Shown: positions 52,131-60,887 of the stretch, in pieces | How positions within the stretch are numbered: the first letter of the stretch is position 1 | Layout of the letters: each line of letters opens with the position of its first letter | Origin: Paraburkholderia caledonica NBRC 102488 | GTDB lineage: Bacteria > Pseudomonadota > Gammaproteobacteria > Burkholderiales > Burkholderiaceae | Length of the DNA: 64,000 nt | Assembly: GCF_000685095.1 (NCBI RefSeq) | Contig: NZ_BAYE01000004.1 | Span: 372,001 to 436,000 of the forward strand | Reading direction: 5' to 3' | Translations under genes and position numbers: made by a program | The notes under the pieces: model-generated | Databases searched by the model: none | What the model saw: only the letters and a program-made list of their open reading frames with translations | Told to the model about the DNA's origin: nothing

Positions 52131-53183
52131 ATGGAATACGACTACATCATCGTAGGCGCCGGATCGGGCGGGTGCGCGCTCGCGAGCCGTCTTGCGGACG
52201 ACTGTCCCGACGCGTCGATTGCCCTCGTCGAAGCGGGGCCGCACACGAACCGCAACCTGCTGGTCAATATGCCGGTCGGCGTCGCGGCGGGCGCCTTCAA
52301 TTCGCCGCAACTGTTGATGTGCTCCGGCGTCGGGCCGGCCGCGCATCTTCAGGCGCATGGCATCGAGGTGTTGCACGATGCGCCGGAAGTCGGGCAGAAC
52401 CTGATCGATCACGTCGATTTCACCATCAACAAGCGCGTGTCGTCGATCGAGCCGACGGGCTTTTCGGTCCGCGGCATCGCGCGAATGGTGCCGCAGTTCG
52501 TCACCTTTATTCGGCATGGACGCGGCATGCTGTCGAGCAATGTCGCGGAGGCGGGCGGTTTTCTGAAGAGCAAGCCGACGCTCGAGCGGCCTGACCTGCA
52601 AGTGCATTTCTGCGCGGCGCTCGTCGACGATCACAACCGTCATATGCATTGGGGGCACGGCTATTCGCTACATGTATGCGTGCTGCGACCGTTCAGCCGG
52701 GGCACCGTGACGCTCGCGAGCGCGGATGCGCGCACGGCGCCCGTGATCGATCCGCGTTTCTTCAGCGATTCACGCGATCTGGACCTGCTGGTGGAAGGCG
52801 TGCAGATGGCGCGGCGCATTCTCGATGCGCCGTCGCTCGCGCTGCACGGCGGTCGCGAGCTTTACACGCGGCCGGGCCAGACCGACGCGCAATTGCGCGA
52901 GGCCATCGCACGCCATGCGGACACGATCTATCACCCGGTCGGCACCTGCCGCATGGGCGGCGACGCGGGCTCCGTGGTCGATCCGCAATTGCGCGTGCGA
53001 GGGGTCACCGGGCTGCGGATCGTCGATGCATCGGTGATGCCGACGCTGATCGGCGGCAATACGAATGCGCCCACGGTAATGATCGGCGAACGCGCGGCGG
53101 AGTTGATCGCGGCAAGCCGTCGAAAGCCGCAGACGGTGACCGTTCAGGCGACCGCCGTGGCGCCTTCGGGCAACGCGGCATGA
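52131..53183 (+). pseudogene. GMC oxidoreductase with large internal deletion
   Basis: The frame encodes 350 residues, although GMC oxidoreductases (choline/alcohol dehydrogenase family) usually have about 540. The N-terminal FAD-binding strand is normal (YDYIIVGAGSGGCALASRLA). At about residue 50 the sequence passes from LLVNMPVGVA, which belongs near position 50-60, straight into AGAFNSPQLLMCSGVGPAAH, which in full-length relatives lies near position 250-270. Roughly 200 residues, including the first GMC signature and FAD contacts, are missing. The rest is intact, with the catalytic His in YHPVGTCRMG and GGNTNAPTVMIGERAAELI. It keeps an excellent AGGAGGAG ribosome site. The frame is open, but I think it is probably inactive. 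Confidence 0.8.
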
Positions 53184-53252
53184 ATCGAACTCCGCGCGCT
53201 CTGCCGCCGAAGTCGAACAGCCAGCATCTCCATCCAAAATAGGAGATAAAAC

Positions 53253-53658
53253 GTCGGCGCTTTCGCCGGCAGCGTGCTCGCTCAACTCAAGGCCGTGTCG
53301 GCGCATATCGAGCAGCCCACGCCAGCGGCAAAGCCCGCACACGAGCGAGAGCGCGCATGTACCCACGCCGGCAGCGGAAGACTTGAACCAGTTCGCGCGC
53401 GTGCTGAACGCGTGTGCGCGCAACGGCCGGGCGGCGAAGCTCGAAGTGGCGGGATACTCTGACAACGTGGGCAGCGAACAGGCCAATCTCCAACTGTCGA
53501 AGCAGCGCGCCGAGGCGGTTCGCTCGTACCTCGTTAAAACCGGCGCTCCGGCAGATTCGCTGAGTGCCCAAGGTTACGGCCAGGCGCACCCGATTCAACC
53601 CAACGACACCGCAAGCGGACGCTTTGCCAACCGCCGCATCGAGTTCGTTGCACAGTAA
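53253..53658 (+). pseudogene. OmpA C-terminal domain remnant (frameshifted, 5'-truncated)
   Basis: A recognisable OmpA-like peptidoglycan-binding domain runs from about 53356: LNQFARVLNACARNGRAAKL, EVAGYSDNVGSEQANLQLSK, QRAEAVRSYLVKTG, FANRRIEFVAQ to the stop at 53658. No ATG precedes it in frame. Immediately upstream, in another frame, VGAFAGSVLAQLKAVSAHIE continues the same kind of protein, so a frameshift lies near 53345-53358. The 5' part is absent. It sits beside the deleted GMC gene. I read it as a gene remnant; an alternative is a short product from a TTG at 53383 (91 codons). Confidence 0.65.
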
Positions 53659-53724
53659 TGAGTTAGATGCTGCTTGCAAATGCGTTAGCGACACGCCCCC
53701 CGCGACGCGCCGGGCGGCGCGTTG

Positions 53725-54675
53725 TCATTCAGAACGCGGTGTTTGAAGCGGCGCGGCAATGCCGGTCAGACCGAGCATCAGATCGTCGCCGGCCCGACCG
53801 GGTAGCGTCTCGCGCGCCACGTCGAGCCACGCGCGCGCAGCATGCGACAAATACCCATTGCGGCGCCAGCCAATCGCCATTTCCCATGGAATTTCCGGTT
53901 CGGCGACCGGCCGGCAAGTGAACTGCGCGGCATCCAGTCGCCGGCAATAGGGTGCAGGCAGCAGCGCAATGCCGACGCCAGCCAGCACGAGCGCCGCCAT
54001 GAAATCCCAATGTCCGCTGCGTCCGACAATAGTTGGCGCGAAGCCCGCACTGCGGCAGGCGCCGAGCACTACGTCGTTGAGCGCGAGGCTTTCGCCGTAG
54101 AACACGAACGGTTCGTCCGCGAGTTGGGCGAGCGGCACTACGCGAAGCTCGTCCCACCGGGAGCCGGCGCGCGCGACGAGCCAAAGCAACTGGCGCGTGA
54201 TCGGCAGCACGTCGATATTGTCGGGGTCCACCGGCTGGAGAACGCCCCCGAGTTCCAGCTCTCCGTTGATCAGCGCGGTCTCGATTGCGCGGGAGCCCTG
54301 CTCGAAAAGCTTCAGTTCGATTTTCGGGTAGCGCTGGCGGAACGTGGCGATAGCGGGCGTGAAGAGCGAACCGCCCATCGGCGGAATTCCAATGGTGAGT
54401 TCGCCGTGACCGAGCGTGCCGAGGTCGTTGAGTTCGGCTTGCAGCTGCGCGTGCGCTGCAAGCACTTCCTGGCCGCGCTGATAGACGATTCGGCCGGCGT
54501 CGGTGAGCACCATCTGCCGGCCGTCGCGCAGCAGCAGCGGGGAGCCGATCTCGTCTTCGAGCGATTTCACCATCTTGCTGATGGTCGGTTGGGTGACGAA
54601 CATCTGCTCGGCGGCGACAGTGAAGCTCTGCTGACGAACGACTTCGACGAAATAGCGCAGCGCACGCAGTTCCAC
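53725..54675 (-). CDS. LysR-family transcriptional regulator
   Basis: A 316-residue LysR regulator. The N-terminal winged helix-turn-helix (LRALRYFVEVVRQQSFTVAA, QMFVTQPTISKMVKSLEDEI, LLRDGRQMVLTDAGRIVYQR) is followed by the substrate-binding domain from about residue 90 (GELTIGIPPMGGSLFTPAIA). Target and inducer are not evident; divergent to it is a glycosyltransferase gene, 190 nt away. An inverted repeat directly upstream of its ATG is a likely autoregulatory site. Confidence 0.92.
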   Translation of the reverse strand: MELRALRYFVEVVRQQSFTVAAEQMFVTQPTISKMVKSLEDEIGSPLLLRDGRQMVLTDAGRIVYQRGQEVLAAHAQLQAELNDLGTLGHGELTIGIPPMGGSLFTPAIATFRQRYPKIELKLFEQGSRAIETALINGELELGGVLQPVDPDNIDVLPITRQLLWLVARAGSRWDELRVVPLAQLADEPFVFYGESLALNDVVLGACRSAGFAPTIVGRSGHWDFMAALVLAGVGIALLPAPYCRRLDAAQFTCRPVAEPEIPWEMAIGWRRNGYLSHAARAWLDVARETLPGRAGDDLMLGLTGIAAPLQTPRSE

Positions 54676-54682
54676 GATCAGA

Positions 54683-54713
54683 CTCCGGATTCCATATTGG
54701 AATGAATCCGGAG
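54683..54713. promoter_or_regulatory. Perfect inverted repeat upstream of the LysR gene
   Basis: CTCCGGATTC and GAATCCGGAG (10 bp, perfect) flank CATATTGGAAT. A second, nested palindrome ATTCC-ATATT-GGAAT lies inside. It starts 8 nt before the LysR ATG, over the position of the ribosome site. It could be an operator or an RNA hairpin covering the start. Confidence 0.6.
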
Positions 54714-54865
54714 ATTGTAAGTCATCAAATTTATAGCGGCGAGGGTGATGAAGGTCGCTTGCGGACAGCGCGCATGAAGCCCGCGCGATTTCGAGATGAG
54801 CCTTCCGGCGCCCGCGCTACCATCGCCGGTTTTGCCGCGCCCGCCGCCCGCCACGGCTTCTGCCC

Positions 54866-55675
54866 ATGACATCCGCTCACCCCATTTCCGTCGTTATTCC
54901 GTGCTACAACGGCGCCTCGACGCTTGCCCGGGCTCTCGAAAGCTGCCGGCTCCAGCCGGAGGCGGCGCAGATCATCGTCGTGGACGACGCCTCCACCGAT
55001 TCGTCCGCTGAACTCGCCCTTCGGTACGCGGGGACCGACTCGCGCGTGGCGCTGCTGCGCATGCCCTGCAACGGCGGCGCAGCACAGGCGCGCAATTGGG
55101 GCGCGCTGCATGCGTCGCACGATCTGCTCGCCTTCCTCGATGCCGACGACGAATATCTGCCCGGCGCATTGGCTGCCGCAAGCGCGTTCCTCGCGCAGAA
55201 CCCGAAACAGGTGTCGGTGCGCCTCGACGTCGAGTACGTTGGTTTTCCTCGCGAAATCGCCGGTCACCAGGACTTCGCCCAGCATGCGGCAACGCTCAGC
55301 AATACGGTGCCGAGCAGTCTCATCGTGCGTCGGGCGGCGTACGCGGCGCTCGGCGGCTTTCCTATGGATGACGCGTTTCGCCGTATCGGCGGCGAGGACG
55401 GCGCATTTTCGTGGGCGCTCCGCGAAATTTTCGGCAATCCACGGCTCGCGGACGCGAAGCGCGTGCGCATGCATTACCACTCGGGCATCCACGCTGAGCG
55501 CTACTTCCGCGTTGCGTTCGGCTGGCTGACGCCCGATCCCGCCGACGTCGCCGAAGCTTTCCGCTTTTCGCGGCAGTTTCTCGACAGAGCGCGAGCGGGC
55601 ATCGTCCAGTTGCACGGCGCGCAGATGACCGCCGAAGCTGGCGCGCATGCGGCAGGCGGCGCGGCCGCTGTGTAA
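54866..55675 (+). CDS. GT2-family glycosyltransferase
   Basis: A 269-residue GT-A fold glycosyltransferase of family 2. SVVIPCYNGASTLARALESC, IIVVDDASTDSSAELALRYA and the metal-binding DADDEYLPG (a DxD motif) are clear. A later GGEDGAFSWALRE resembles the (E/G)ED acceptor motif. It has no membrane helices, so it is probably cytosolic. The sugar and acceptor are unknown; no polysaccharide genes lie nearby. Its C-terminal 90 residues with AERYFRVAFGWLTPD are not a domain I recognise. Confidence 0.85.
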   Translation: MTSAHPISVVIPCYNGASTLARALESCRLQPEAAQIIVVDDASTDSSAELALRYAGTDSRVALLRMPCNGGAAQARNWGALHASHDLLAFLDADDEYLPGALAAASAFLAQNPKQVSVRLDVEYVGFPREIAGHQDFAQHAATLSNTVPSSLIVRRAAYAALGGFPMDDAFRRIGGEDGAFSWALREIFGNPRLADAKRVRMHYHSGIHAERYFRVAFGWLTPDPADVAEAFRFSRQFLDRARAGIVQLHGAQMTAEAGAHAAGGAAAV

Positions 55676-55815
55676 CCCAGCGCAAACGCCGGCCGCCTGA
55701 CGCCGCCGCAAAAGACGACCGCAACGCAACGCCGCGGCAACGCCACCCCAAAAAAGCCCGCCCCCAAAAGCCCACCCCAAACCGATCCTCACGCCCCGAA
55801 GCCATCTCGATTTGC

Positions 55816-55821
55816 TACAAT
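55816..55821 (+). promoter_or_regulatory. Candidate -10 element of ahcY
   Basis: TACAAT, 11 nt before the riboswitch aptamer. I see no good -35 at the normal distance. Transcription would start near 55828, just before the aptamer P1 stem. Confidence 0.5.
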
Positions 55822-55831
55822 CGCCGTTCGT

Positions 55832-55940
55832 CTTCGAGGAGCGTTGCGACGGGTACCGCGAATCAGCATATATTCGCCGGCCGCCCGCCAGGCTCGAAGG
55901 CTTCAATCGGAAGGACCGGATGCGCATTGCGCTTTCCTGT
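55832..55940 (+). ncRNA. S-adenosylhomocysteine (SAH) riboswitch
   Basis: The leader of ahcY carries the SAH riboswitch pattern. P1 is CTTCGAG (55832-55838) paired with CTCGAAG (55893-55899), a perfect 7-bp stem. Next to it is the conserved core GGAGCGTTGCGACGGG, and on the other side CCAGGCTCG. P2 continues with GCGAAT/ATTCGC between them. A 3' GCGCTTTCC (about 55930-55938) can pair back with GGAGCG to form the pseudoknot. The known role of this RNA is to raise expression of SAH hydrolase when SAH accumulates. The ahcY start lies 60 nt further on. Confidence 0.88.
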
Positions 55941-56000
55941 CCACCGCATCGAACCGCGCTCACGTCAAATTTCTAGTCACTACTTAGAAAGGAGGGCGTG

Positions 56001-57422
56001 ATGAACGCCGCAGTTATCGATTCCCAAGCTTCCCAGGATTACATCGTTGCCGACATGTCGCTTGCCGACTGGGGCCGCAAGGAACTCACCATTGCAGAGA
56101 CGGAAATGCCCGGTCTCATGCAAACGCGTGACGAATACAAGGCGCAGCAGCCGCTGAAGGGCGCGCGAATCGCAGGTTCGTTGCACATGACTATCCAGAC
56201 CGGCGTGCTGATCGAAACGCTGACCGCGCTCGGCGCGGACGTGCGCTGGGCATCGTGCAATATCTTCTCGACGCAGGATCACGCCGCTGCGGCAATCGCC
56301 AAGGCCGGCACGCCGGTGTTCGCGTTCAAGGGCGAGTCGCTCGACGAATACTGGGAGTTCTCGCACCGCATTTTCGAATGGCCGAACGGCGAGTTCGCGA
56401 ACATGATTCTCGACGACGGCGGCGACGCGACGTTGCTGCTGATCCTCGGCTCGAAGGCGGAGAAAGACCGCTCGGTGATCGCCAAGCCGACCAACGAGGA
56501 AGAGGTCGCGCTGTACAAGTCGATCGAGCGTCATCTGGACGCTGACCCGACGTGGTATTCCACGCGTCTCGCTCACATCCAGGGCGTGACGGAAGAGACC
56601 ACGACCGGCGTGCATCGTCTGTATCAGATGGAAAAAGAAGGCCGCCTGCCGTTCCCGGCGATTAACGTCAACGACTCGGTCACCAAGTCGAAGTTCGACA
56701 ACCTGTATGGCTGCCGCGAGTCGCTCGTCGATGGCATCAAGCGCGCGACCGACGTGATGATCGCGGGCAAGATCGCCGTGGTGGCCGGTTACGGCGACGT
56801 GGGCAAGGGCTGCGCGCAATCGCTGCGCGGTCTCGGCGCAACCGTGTGGGTCACCGAAATCGATCCGATCTGCGCACTGCAGGCTGCGATGGAAGGCTAC
56901 CGCGTGGTGACGATGGAATACGCGGCGGACAAAGCCGACATCTTCGTCACGGCAACGGGCAACTACCACGTGATCAACCACGATCACATGAAGGCGATGC
57001 GCCACAACGCGATCGTCTGCAACATCGGTCACTTCGATTCGGAAATCGACGTGGCCTCGACGCGTCAGTACCAGTGGGACAACATCAAGCCGCAAGTCGA
57101 CCACATCATTTTCCCGGACGGCAAGCGCGTGATTCTGCTGGCTGAAGGCCGCCTCGTGAACCTGGGCTGCGCGACGGGCCACCCGTCGTTCGTTATGTCG
57201 AACTCGTTCACGAACCAGACGCTCGCACAGATCGAGCTGTTCACGCAAGGCAAGAAGTACGAGAACCGCGTGTACGTGCTGCCCAAGCATCTGGACGAGA
57301 AGGTCGCGCGTCTGCATCTGGCGCGCATCGGTGCGAACCTGACCGTGTTGTCGGACGCGCAGGCGGGCTACATCGGCGTCGACAAGAACGGTCCGTTCAA
57401 GCCGAACCACTACCGCTATTAA
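56001..57422 (+). CDS. ahcY: Adenosylhomocysteinase (SAH hydrolase)
   Basis: AhcY splits S-adenosylhomocysteine into adenosine and homocysteine, relieving product inhibition of methyltransferases. The 473-residue protein has the substrate region ([39 protein letters not shown]), the inserted loop seen in beta/gammaproteobacterial forms ([20 protein letters not shown]), NAD-binding [18 protein letters not shown], and the C-terminal [12 protein letters not shown] with its essential Lys and Tyr. ATG 56001 is preceded by AAAGGAGG. It is controlled by the SAH riboswitch. Confidence 0.98.
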   Translation: MNAAVIDSQASQDYIVADMSLADWGRKELTIAETEMPGLMQTRDEYKAQQPLKGARIAGSLHMTIQTGVLIETLTALGADVRWASCNIFSTQDHAAAAIAKAGTPVFAFKGESLDEYWEFSHRIFEWPNGEFANMILDDGGDATLLLILGSKAEKDRSVIAKPTNEEEVALYKSIERHLDADPTWYSTRLAHIQGVTEETTTGVHRLYQMEKEGRLPFPAINVNDSVTKSKFDNLYGCRESLVDGIKRATDVMIAGKIAVVAGYGDVGKGCAQSLRGLGATVWVTEIDPICALQAAMEGYRVVTMEYAADKADIFVTATGNYHVINHDHMKAMRHNAIVCNIGHFDSEIDVASTRQYQWDNIKPQVDHIIFPDGKRVILLAEGRLVNLGCATGHPSFVMSNSFTNQTLAQIELFTQGKKYENRVYVLPKHLDEKVARLHLARIGANLTVLSDAQAGYIGVDKNGPFKPNHYRY

Positions 57423-57493
57423 GTACGCGTTCCGGTATGCCCTTCGCGCGCAAGCCCGAGGGCAGCCTGAAAACATGATGGTGTGACGACGGG

Positions 57494-57514
57494 GCGGCGC
57501 TTAGGCGCCGCTTT
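57494..57514 (+). terminator. Possible weak terminator after ahcY
   Basis: GCGGCGC-TTAG-GCGCCGC followed by TTTGCTC. The stem is perfect but the T-run is short. It may act as a partial stop between ahcY and the downstream genes. Confidence 0.4.
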
Positions 57515-57569
57515 GCTCGCCATGCCTGCCTTTTCGTTCAACGGACATCCTGCCTGCAAGGAGCTTTAC

Positions 57570-57923
57570 ATGACCGTTCTGCTGACCTGGCTGATCAATG
57601 CACTGGCGCTGCTGATCATCACTTACCTCGTTCCGTCGATTCATATCCGCAGCTTTGGCACCGCGTTGATCGTCGCGGTAGTCCTCGGATTGATCAACAC
57701 GGTCCTGCGGCCGGTGCTGATTCTGTTGACGCTGCCCGTCACGATCGTCACGCTCGGGCTCTTCATTCTGGTGGTCAATGCGCTGTGCTTCTGGCTGTGC
57801 GCGTCGCTGCTGAAGGGCTTCGAAGTGTCGGGTTTCTGGTCGGCGTTCTTCGGCTCGATTCTGTATAGCATCGTGTCATGGCTGCTGTCCGCGCTCATTT
57901 TCGGCAACCGCAGTCTCGGTTGA
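57570..57923 (+). CDS. Small four-helix membrane protein (YvlD/phage-holin-like)
   Basis: A 117-residue integral membrane protein with about four helices (LLTWLINALALLIITYLVPS, ALIVAVVLGLINTVLRPVLI, LGLFILVVNALCFWLCASLL, FWSAFFGSILYSIVSWLLSA). It belongs to the YvlD family, often named phage holin family IV, though it is not a phage gene here. The motif GLINTVLRPVLILLTLPVTI is the family signature. ATG 57570 follows AAGGAG. It lies between ahcY and metF, and no function in the methyl cycle is known. Confidence 0.85.
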   Translation: MTVLLTWLINALALLIITYLVPSIHIRSFGTALIVAVVLGLINTVLRPVLILLTLPVTIVTLGLFILVVNALCFWLCASLLKGFEVSGFWSAFFGSILYSIVSWLLSALIFGNRSLG

Positions 57924-57934
57924 CATACTGAACC

Positions 57935-58765
57935 ATGAACCCGATCGAACTTTCATTCGAATTCTTCCCGCCGAAAACGCAGGAAGGCGTCGACAAGCTG
58001 CGCGCAACGCGCGCGCAACTCGCTTTACTCAAGCCCAAGTTCGTGTCCGTCACGTTTGGCGCAGGCGGCTCGACGCAGCAGGGCACGCTCGACACCGTCG
58101 TCGATATGGCGAAGGAAGGGCTCGAGGCGGCGCCGCATCTGTCGTGCATCGGCTCGTCCAAAGAGAGCTTGCGCGCGATTCTCAACGAGTACCGCGCGCA
58201 TGGCATTCGCCATATCGTCGCGCTGCGCGGCGACCTGCCGTCCGGCATGGGCGAAGTCGGCGAGTTGCGTTATGCGTCGGAACTGGTGAGCTTTATCCGC
58301 GCCGAATTCGGCGACTGGTTCTGGATCGAGGTGGCGGGCTACCCGGAATATCATCCGCAGTCGCGTTCGCCGCGTCACGATCTCGAAAACTTCGCCCGCA
58401 AGGTGAAGGCCGGCGCCAATTCCGCGATCACTCAGTACTTCTTCAACGCGGACGCGTATTTCCGTTTTGTCGACGACGCAAGGAAACTCGGCGTCGACGT
58501 GCCGATCGTGCCGGGCATCATGCCGATCACGAACTTTTCGCAGCTCATGCGCTTTTCAGAGATGTGCGGCGCGGAAGTGCCGCGCTGGATCGCGCGCCGG
58601 CTGGAGAGTTTCGGCGACGACCGCGAGTCGATTCGCGCGTTCGGGCTCGACGTGGTGACGGACCTGTGCAGGCGTCTGATCAGCGCGAAGGTACCGGGTC
58701 TGCATTTCTACACGCTTAACGGCGCTGCGGCGACCACGGCGATCTGCGAGCGCCTGGGCGGTTAA
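57935..58765 (+). CDS. metF: Methylenetetrahydrofolate reductase
   Basis: MetF reduces 5,10-methylene-THF to 5-methyl-THF, the methyl donor for methionine. The 276-residue TIM-barrel flavoprotein has SFEFFPPKTQEGVDKLRATR, FVSVTFGAGGSTQQGTLDTV, HIVALRGDLPSGMG, EVAGYPEYHPQSRSPRHDLE, NSAITQYFFNADAYFRFVDD and the VPIVPGIMPITNFSQLMRF segment. With ahcY it supplies two steps of the activated methyl cycle. It starts 11 nt after the membrane-protein gene, so it may be co-transcribed and indirectly under the SAH riboswitch. Confidence 0.97.
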   Translation: MNPIELSFEFFPPKTQEGVDKLRATRAQLALLKPKFVSVTFGAGGSTQQGTLDTVVDMAKEGLEAAPHLSCIGSSKESLRAILNEYRAHGIRHIVALRGDLPSGMGEVGELRYASELVSFIRAEFGDWFWIEVAGYPEYHPQSRSPRHDLENFARKVKAGANSAITQYFFNADAYFRFVDDARKLGVDVPIVPGIMPITNFSQLMRFSEMCGAEVPRWIARRLESFGDDRESIRAFGLDVVTDLCRRLISAKVPGLHFYTLNGAAATTAICERLGG

Positions 58766-59108
58766 ACCGCTGACTCGTCGTTGGTGCTGGCCGTTGTTGC
58801 TGGCCGTTGTGCTGGCCGTTGTTGCCCATTGTGGTCCAGAGGCCGCCGTGCGGATTCATGCGCGGCGGCTCTGGTGAATTGTCTCTTCCCAGCACTTTTC
58901 CCACATTTCCAATCAGAACAACTCGAAACGATTCCACAAGAATCGCTGCGATGGCCTACTCTGAAAGTCATTCGAAAGAGGTCTTGAAATATCCGCGCAG
59001 GCGCGCCGGCTGCGGCGTGGCGGATAATTTCCTCTGCTTGTGACACCGGGGAAAGCTCAGTAATATCGCGCTACGCTGGCGTCAGCCAGCCCCGAACCTG
59101 GAGGAAAC
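58766..59108 (+). other. Intergenic region between metF and dppA
   Basis: About 340 nt with no supported gene. It begins with three tandem 12-13-nt copies of GCTGGCCGTTGT(T) (58786-58823) and then a stem-loop CCAGAGGCCGCCG/CGGCGGCTCTGG (about 58836-58873) with a 1-nt bulge that could stop metF transcription, though no T-run follows. The last 30 nt carry the dppA ribosome site GGAGGAAAC. Confidence 0.5.
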
Positions 59109-60737
59109 ATGAAGCAAAACAACCTGTTGCGCGCCGCGCGTGTTACGACGCTCGTCGCAGCTGCAGCGGCATCGATGGTGGGTGCGCAAAGCGCGCGCGC
59201 CGAGATTCCGAACAAGACACTCGTTTACTGCTCAGAAGGCAGCCCTGCGGGTTTCGATCCGGCCCAATACACCACGGGCACCGATTTCACGGCCAATACG
59301 TTCACCGTCTATAACCGCCTCGTCGAGTTCGAGCGTGGCGGCACCAAGGTCGAGCCGGGCCTCGCCGAAAAGTGGGATGTCTCCGCGGACGGCAAGACGT
59401 ACACGTTCCATCTGCGTCACGGCGTGAAGTTCCAGACCACGTCGTTCTTCAAGCCGACGCGCGAATTCAACGCAGATGACGTCATCTTCACCTTCGAGCG
59501 CATGCTCGACGCGAACCAGCCGTTCCACAAGGCCTACCCGGTGCAGTTCCCGTACTTCACCGACATGGGTCTGGACAAGCTGATCACGAAGGTCGAAAAG
59601 GTCGATCCGTACACGGTCAAGTTCACGCTGAAGGAAGTCAACGCGCCGTTCATCCAGAACCTGGCCATGGAATACGCGTCGGTTCTGTCGGCTGAATACG
59701 GCGACCAGTTGCTGAAGGCCGGCAAAGCCGCCGACATCAACCAGTTCCCGGTCGGCACGGGTCCGTTCATCTTCCGCAGCTATACGAAAGACGCGACTAT
59801 CCGTTTCGACGGCAATCCCGAATACTGGAAGCCGAACGCGGTCAAGATTTCAAAGCTGATCTTCTCGATCACGCCGGACGCCGGCGTGCGCGTGCAGAAA
59901 CTGAAGCGCGACGAATGCCAGGTGATGAGCTATCCGCGCCCGGCCGATATTGCACCGCTGAAGGCCGAATCGAGTCTCGCGATGCCGTCGCAGCCTGGCT
60001 TCAACCTGGGCTACCTCGCGTACAACGTGACGCACAAGCCGGTCGACAAGGTCGAAGTGCGTCAGGCGCTCGACATGGCGATCAACAAGAAGGCGATCGT
60101 CGATTCCGTGTACCAGGGCGCAGGCCAGGCCGCCACGAACCCGATGCCGCCGACCCAATGGTCCTACGACAAGAACCTGAAGGGCGCATCGTACGACGCG
60201 GACAAGGCCAAGGCGCTGCTTGCAAAGGCCGGTTATCCGAACGGCTTCGACATCACGCTGTGGGCGATGCCGGTGCAACGCGCATATAACCCGAACGCGC
60301 GTCTGATGGCGGAAATGATCCAGGCTGACTGGGCCAAGATCGGCGTCAAGGCGAAGATCGTCACGTACGAGTGGGGCGAGTACATCAAGCGCGCCCACGC
60401 AGGTGAGGACGACACGATGCTGATCGGCTGGACAGGCGACAATGGCGATCCGGACAACTGGCTCGGCACGCTGCTTGGCTGCGAAGCGGTGAACGGCAAC
60501 AACTTCTCGAAGTGGTGCTACAAGCCTTTCGACGATCTGATCCAGAAGGGTCGTTCGACGTCCGACCAGGGCGCGCGCACGACGGCATACACGCAGGCGC
60601 AGCAGATCTTCGCGCAGCAACTGCCGTTCTCGCCGATCGCTCACTCGACGGTCTACCAGCCTGTTAGCAAGAAGGTGGTCGACATGCGTATCGAGCCGCT
60701 CGGCTACGCTCGCTTCGACGGCGTCAGCGTCAAGTAA
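59109..60737 (+). CDS. dppA: Dipeptide/peptide ABC transporter substrate-binding protein
   Basis: Periplasmic binding protein of the SBP_bac_5 family, 542 residues. The signal peptide ends GAQSARA before EIPNKTLVYCSEGSPAGFDP. The mature part has FTANTFTVYNRLVEFERGGT, LAEKWDVSADGKTYTFHLRH, NADDVIFTFERML and the VRQALDMAINKKAIVDSVYQ segment, close to DppA. Neighbouring permease and ATPase genes agree. The ligand (dipeptide, haem or another peptide) cannot be told from sequence. ATG has GGAGGAAAC directly upstream, a strong site for an abundant protein. Confidence 0.93.
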   Translation: MKQNNLLRAARVTTLVAAAAASMVGAQSARAEIPNKTLVYCSEGSPAGFDPAQYTTGTDFTANTFTVYNRLVEFERGGTKVEPGLAEKWDVSADGKTYTFHLRHGVKFQTTSFFKPTREFNADDVIFTFERMLDANQPFHKAYPVQFPYFTDMGLDKLITKVEKVDPYTVKFTLKEVNAPFIQNLAMEYASVLSAEYGDQLLKAGKAADINQFPVGTGPFIFRSYTKDATIRFDGNPEYWKPNAVKISKLIFSITPDAGVRVQKLKRDECQVMSYPRPADIAPLKAESSLAMPSQPGFNLGYLAYNVTHKPVDKVEVRQALDMAINKKAIVDSVYQGAGQAATNPMPPTQWSYDKNLKGASYDADKAKALLAKAGYPNGFDITLWAMPVQRAYNPNARLMAEMIQADWAKIGVKAKIVTYEWGEYIKRAHAGEDDTMLIGWTGDNGDPDNWLGTLLGCEAVNGNNFSKWCYKPFDDLIQKGRSTSDQGARTTAYTQAQQIFAQQLPFSPIAHSTVYQPVSKKVVDMRIEPLGYARFDGVSVK

Positions 60738-60817
60738 GGCGCCCGATATTGAGTCAGGCAAGTCGTAAAATTCGCGCAGTACGCTTTTCGCACGGTTAGC
60801 AAACTGGTCGAAATGGT

Positions 60818-60861
60818 CCGGCGACCGGGGTCACAAGCCCTCGTCGCCGGTTGCGTTTTTT
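60818..60861 (+). terminator. Intercistronic terminator between dppA and dppB
   Basis: CCGGCGAC (60818-60825) pairs perfectly with GTCGCCGG (60843-60850), with further GGGG/CCC pairing inside, and TTGCGTTTTTT follows. It lies inside an otherwise continuous dppABCDF operon. Partial read-through would give more binding protein than permease. Confidence 0.85.
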
Positions 60862-60887
60862 CTTCATCAAGACCATAGGGACGAACC

